A stretch of 64,000 nt of DNA from Anaeromyces robustus (Eukaryota; Neocallimastigomycota; Neocallimastigomycetes; Neocallimastigales; Neocallimastigaceae): contig MCFG01000018.1 in assembly GCA_002104895.1 (NCBI GenBank), positions 120,001-184,000 on the forward strand. The letters run 5' to 3'. The notes below the pieces were generated by a model that did no database searches, had not been told where the DNA came from, and saw nothing but the letters and a program-made list of their open reading frames with translations. The first letter of the stretch is position 1, and each line of letters starts with the position of its first letter. Below are positions 53,408 through 64,000 of the stretch, piece by piece. The position numbers were made by a program, and so were the translations under genes.

Positions 53408-55914
53408 TTATAATTCATCCTTGGTATTTTCTTCTTTAGCTTCTTTATTCTTGAAAATATTTAAAATGTTAATTCTCTTAGCAAAGTCATCAGCTTTAAC
53501 ATTAGAAATGTTCTTTCCACTCATAATCTTAGTTAATCTAGCGATTTCTTTGTCAATATAATCCTTCTTTTCATTAATTTTGTTCATAACTTTAACATAA
53601 TAATTAGAATATTTATCGTTAATAGTTTCAGCAATCTTGGAAGCTTCACTAATAATATTAGCAATTTCTTCCTTGGAATCAGTACTAACAAACTTCTTAA
53701 CAAGATCATCTAAGGTACTAATTCTTCCAGCCTTTTTTTCAAAAAAAAAAAAAATAATAATAATAATAATATATAATATATATATATAAATTTATTTAAT
53801 TTAATATATTTAATTTAATGAATCGAATAATATATATTTAATTATATATAAAGTATATATACCTTTTCATTTAAACCACCACCAACTAAACGGTTAGTTT
53901 TACATTTTTCATTGAGGAATTCAATGAAATCCTAATAAATAAAAATAAAATTATATAAAATAAATAAATAAAATTAAAAAAAAAAAAAAAAACTTATTAT
54001 TTAAATTTATATTATAATAATATATTTACTTCTTCACTACGACCACCATCATAAACTATTGGTTCATAACCTTCTTTAGATTTTTCAGAAGCATCAAAGA
54101 AAACAAGGTGCTATGAAATTTAAAAAACAAAAAATGAAAAAAAAAAAAATAAATAAATAAATAAATAAAATACTATAATGTAATTAATCATAAAAAATAA
54201 CTTACTGGATAACCTTTAACATTGTATCTAATAAAATAATAATAATAATAATTAAAAAAAAATAATTATAAATATAAATATAAATAAATATAAATATAAA
54301 ATATATATTATTAAGATATAATATGATATAATTTACACTAAAATTGATATCAAAAAAAAAAAAATAATAAAATATTTATATTAAAAAAAAATTACTTTTC
54401 AGCTAAAACAGTATTTTCAGTAGCATCAATCTTGGCAATAATAACCTAATAAATAAAATAATAGTAATAATAAACATATTCAAATTTAAATAAAAATTTC
54501 ATATTTTTACAAAATATATTTATATATAACAATTAAGATAACAAAAAAATAATAATAATAATAATATATTTATTTATTTACATTTTCTTCATTAACGTAA
54601 TCAGTAGCAACTTTTTCAAAAGTTGGAGCTAAACTTTTACAATGACCACACCATGGAGCAAAGAATAAAACTAAAGCATGAGCTTTTGGTTTGAAAACAA
54701 CTTCGTCAAAATTACCAGAGTTAAGCATAACAATATCACTGTGAACCTTTGGAATCTTAGCCTTAATACCTATATAACATGTAATTATGTAATTATATAT
54801 ATATATATATATATTATATAATATTTTTTTAATGGATTAAATTATTACATTTCATTATATTACTTAAACTTAAAAATATATATATATAATTTAAATAAAA
54901 TGAAATGAAATGTTATTATTTACCAGTTTCATGTTCAATGAAACTAGAGAAAGCTTCAACAGTACGATCGTCATTGTAATCAATTGGAGTTTTGGTATTA
55001 GCTGTGAAAAGTTTGATCGTCTTTATTCATTATTTTTAAAAAGATATATATATATAACATTTTTCAATTAATATTATAAAATTAAAAGATATTAAAAATA
55101 AGTATTTATAATATTTTTTTGTTGTTGTTGTTATTTCCAATATTAACATTAATTTCACTATTATTACTAACGAATAATAAATGATAATTATATATTTATA
55201 ATAATAATATTTAAAAAAAAAATTTGTATATTATTAAATTATACATACTGGAAAACCTTTAATATCATATTTCTTAGCAATACTCTTTTCATCATCAGCA
55301 TTAAGTTCAGCAATAATAATCTTATCACTTTCTTTTTCATAATAAGTAGATAATTCTTCATAAACTGGAGCTAATCTCTATAAAAAAATAATAAAATTAT
55401 GATGTATAGAACATATAATAATAAATATTTATATTAATAAATATTTTTTATTTAAATGAGAAAAAAAAAATAATACTATCCTAAAATATTTTTATTAACA
55501 TAATATCATCAATAATATTCGAAATTATTCTTATTATTATTATCATTATTATTATAAATAAATAAATAATTTACCTGACAGTGACCACACCATGGAGCAT
55601 AGAATTTAACAAGAACATGTTTATCTTTTCCAACAATCTATTTTTATTTATTTATTATTAATTAATAATAATAGAAATAATAAATATTATAAATTATTAT
55701 ATAATTTTATTTTTCATTATTTTTTATTTTTTCTATCAATAAATATATAAATTTTCAAAAATTGTATGATAAATTTTTCAAAATTGTATAATAAATTTTA
55801 ATATTTATTATTTAATACCTTATCAAAATTCTTTTTATTAAGAACTTCAACTTTAGCATTAGCAAAAGCTACTACAAAAGCAATAACAAGGAAGCACAAA
55901 TTATATAATTTCAT
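53408..55914 (-). CDS. ERp38-like protein disulfide isomerase with KDEL tail
   Basis: Predicted 372-residue ER oxidoreductase. Ten exons on the minus strand: 55914-55819, 55637-55575, 55377-55249, 55020-54924, 54769-54582, 54445-54396, 54227-54206, 54110-54030, 53931-53863, 53731-53408. One is a 22-nt micro-exon encoding YNVKGYP. A signal peptide (residues 1-20, cleavage likely after ANA) precedes two thioredoxin domains, each with an active-site CGHC (FYAPWCGHCQ, then FFAPWCGHCK) and a downstream cis-Pro (KGFP, KGYP). An ERp29-type alpha-helical D domain occupies about 268-360, and the protein ends KDEL, an ER-retrieval signal. This arrangement matches the a-a'-D class (fungal Erp38, Dictyostelium PDI-D). 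It should form and rearrange disulfides in secreted proteins, relevant to the Cys-rich CBM proteins in this window. Confidence 0.95.
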
Positions 55915-57167
55915 TTTTCTTCAAAATATTATTTTACTTTATTTTATTTACAGTTGATTTATCTGTCTATTATAAAAAATATATAATATACTTTTTTAAT
56001 AAAGATAATTTTTTTGTCAAAATATAACAATAAAAATTTATTTATATCAAAAATTAATATTTCTCTTAGAAATTAAAAAATATTGCTACAATTTTTTTAT
56101 TGGTTGATAATTTTTAAAAATGATCATTTTAATATACATGTTAAGTTATTTCCAATATTATTTAAAAATAAAAAATAAATAAAAAAAAATAATATATATA
56201 TATTATTTTAGTTTATTTTATTTATTAGTTATTACTTTGCCCGATAAAAAAAATAGAAGAAATAGACGTAATAATTGTTTATATATATATTTATTATATC
56301 ATTTTAAACAATATTCTTTGAATTCCTTCTTAAATAAAGAAAATATTTTAACGTATAAATATACATACTAATAAATAATTCATTTCTAAAAAATAAATAA
56401 ATAAATAATAAATTCATATTTTTTTACTGTCACAATTACTAATAAATAATATAATAAAGCAATAAATCTATATAATATAATAATATAGCTATTACAAATA
56501 AAAAGTATTATTCAATATTTAATAATTTTGATATCTTTTATTACTTTTATATTTTAATTTTTATTATTATTATTATATTACTTTTTATTTTATAATTAGT
56601 AATATTATTATTCTCATTATTTTTCTTATTATTAGTTATTTATCTTATTTTATTCATTTATATATATATATATATATATTTATTTATTTATTATTAATTT
56701 TTTGTATTTTACTTCATTCTTTTTTTAAATTTTTGCTAATTCTTTTTTTTTTTTTTTTTTTTATTAATATATATATATATTTATTTTTATATACAAAATA
56801 TTATATTGTTCTTTGATTTTTTTATATATCAAATATAAAAAGCGTATATACATATTATTATCAAAATAAATATATATATATATATATGTTTATATTTTTT
56901 CTTTTTTAATAAAAAAAATATTTGTTTCTTTGATACTTTTTATTTTTTTTTTTTTTTAATCAAAATATTTATAATATTTATAAATATATAATATAAATCA
57001 AATATTATAATATTTTTTAATAATAAATATATAGATATATAGATATATATTAAATATACAATAATTATTTAAATAATTTTTTAGATTATTATTAATATCT
57101 CGAAAGAATATATCTATATATATATTATTTTATTTTATTTTATTTTATTTTTTTTATTTTGTTAGTC
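55915..57167. other. Gene-free interval
   Basis: No gene seen. A/T-rich spacer upstream of the PDI gene and downstream of the acetylesterase, with (AT)n tracts near 56660 and 56870 and T homopolymers near 56742 and 56950. Confidence 0.5.
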
Positions 57168-63444
<6,277 letters not shown>

Positions 63445-64000
63445 ATGAAAATATATATATTAATTTTAATATCTGCATTGATATCGACAGTATTTGCTGC
63501 CGTATCACTTTCTGATAATGGTTCATCTTATACTTTAAGAAATGAGTATGTTAAAACAATTAAATATTATTATGTCATAAATCTATAAATTAATTATATA
63601 ATTAAAGAAATATTTAAAATAATATATATACAAAATAATAAATTATATATTATTATTTCTATTATTATTCACAATTAATAATAACAAATATTTTGACATT
63701 ATGATTATTATATTTTTTTTTATAAATTAAAAAAAAATAAAAAATTTGTGTATAAAAAAAATAAATAGTTACTCAACTGTTGTAATTGAAAAGAAATCTG
63801 GTTTCATTACTTCATTAAAATTAAATGGAAATAATCAAGAATTTTTAAACAGATCTTACATTGACGCTAATGGTGGAAAAGTTTACTGTAAGTACAATAT
63901 AATTTCATAAAAAAAAATAATAATTATTTATTATAAAACTCTACAATTAATAATATAATTAATATATTAATATATAATAATTTAATAAAATATATATACA
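63445..64000 (+). CDS. Probable PL4 rhamnogalacturonan lyase, 5' end only
   Basis: Two exons are visible (63445-63545, 63769-63887) and the gene runs off the window in its second intron (GTAAGT at 63888). The encoded 74 residues are a signal peptide (MKIYILILISALISTVFA) and the start of a mature protein: AVSLSDNGSSYTLRND, then VVIEKKSGFITSLKLNGNN and YIDANGGKVY. The 'TDNGxxYT..N....VxK..G.ITSLKxNG..' pattern followed by 'xxDxNGG' is the beginning of polysaccharide-lyase family 4 domains, which cleave rhamnogalacturonan I by beta-elimination. Only the N-terminus can be judged, so another family with a similar beta-rich start is possible. The divergent CE12 neighbour supports a rhamnogalacturonan role. 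Confidence 0.6.

Overview
The window is nuclear DNA of an extremely AT-rich eukaryote, most probably an anaerobic gut fungus (Neocallimastigomycota, the Neocallimastix/Piromyces/Anaeromyces group). The evidence is spliceosomal introns with GT..AG ends in AT-only DNA, huge A/T microsatellites, Asn- and Thr-rich proteins, secreted proteins with fungal CBM1 and CBM18 modules, pectin-acting enzymes, and an APE-type LINE relic. The genus cannot be fixed from sequence alone. Exon structures were read by hand from reading frame, splice sites and family similarity.

Layout. 0.3-1.9 kb: decayed non-LTR retrotransposon (minus strand). 3.8-10.8 kb: a small tandem array of secreted subtilisin (S8) proteases with CBM18 chitin-binding modules. 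It holds one 5'-truncated frameshifted copy, one 5' fragment and one nearly complete copy with two frameshifts, with microsatellites and fold-back repeats between them. 11.5-11.9 kb: an unidentified coding-like relic ending in a hairpin and A-run. 12.8-16.5 kb: a 1207-residue C2H2 zinc-finger/AT-hook regulator (minus). 16.5-35.3 kb: an 18.8 kb gene desert of A/T repeats and one probable MITE. 35.3-38.1 kb: Rab GDP-dissociation inhibitor, six exons (minus). 38.9-40.9 kb: an F-box protein, three exons (minus). 41-43.8 kb: gene-free, with a 1 kb inverted-repeat element carrying iterated 15-bp motifs. 44.3-46.3 kb: a P2X-type ATP-gated channel, eight exons (plus). 48.1-51.9 kb: SND1/Tudor-SN, seven exons (plus). 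53.4-55.9 kb: an ERp38-like protein disulfide isomerase ending in KDEL, ten exons (minus). 57.2-59.0 kb: a CBM1-CE12 rhamnogalacturonan acetylesterase (minus). 63.4 kb to the end: the 5' end of a probable PL4 rhamnogalacturonan lyase (plus).

How the genes fit together. GDI, SND1 and PDI are housekeeping genes for vesicle traffic, RNA metabolism and ER folding. The acetylesterase and probable lyase are divergent neighbours predicted to act successively on rhamnogalacturonan I, which suits a plant-wall degrader with a strong secretory pathway. The P2X-like channel is the most surprising gene; such receptors are known from animals, some protists and some zoosporic fungi. The accessory novelty is the degenerating subtilase-CBM18 array and two inverted-repeat elements sharing a GCATTTCG(G)CAATGT core.
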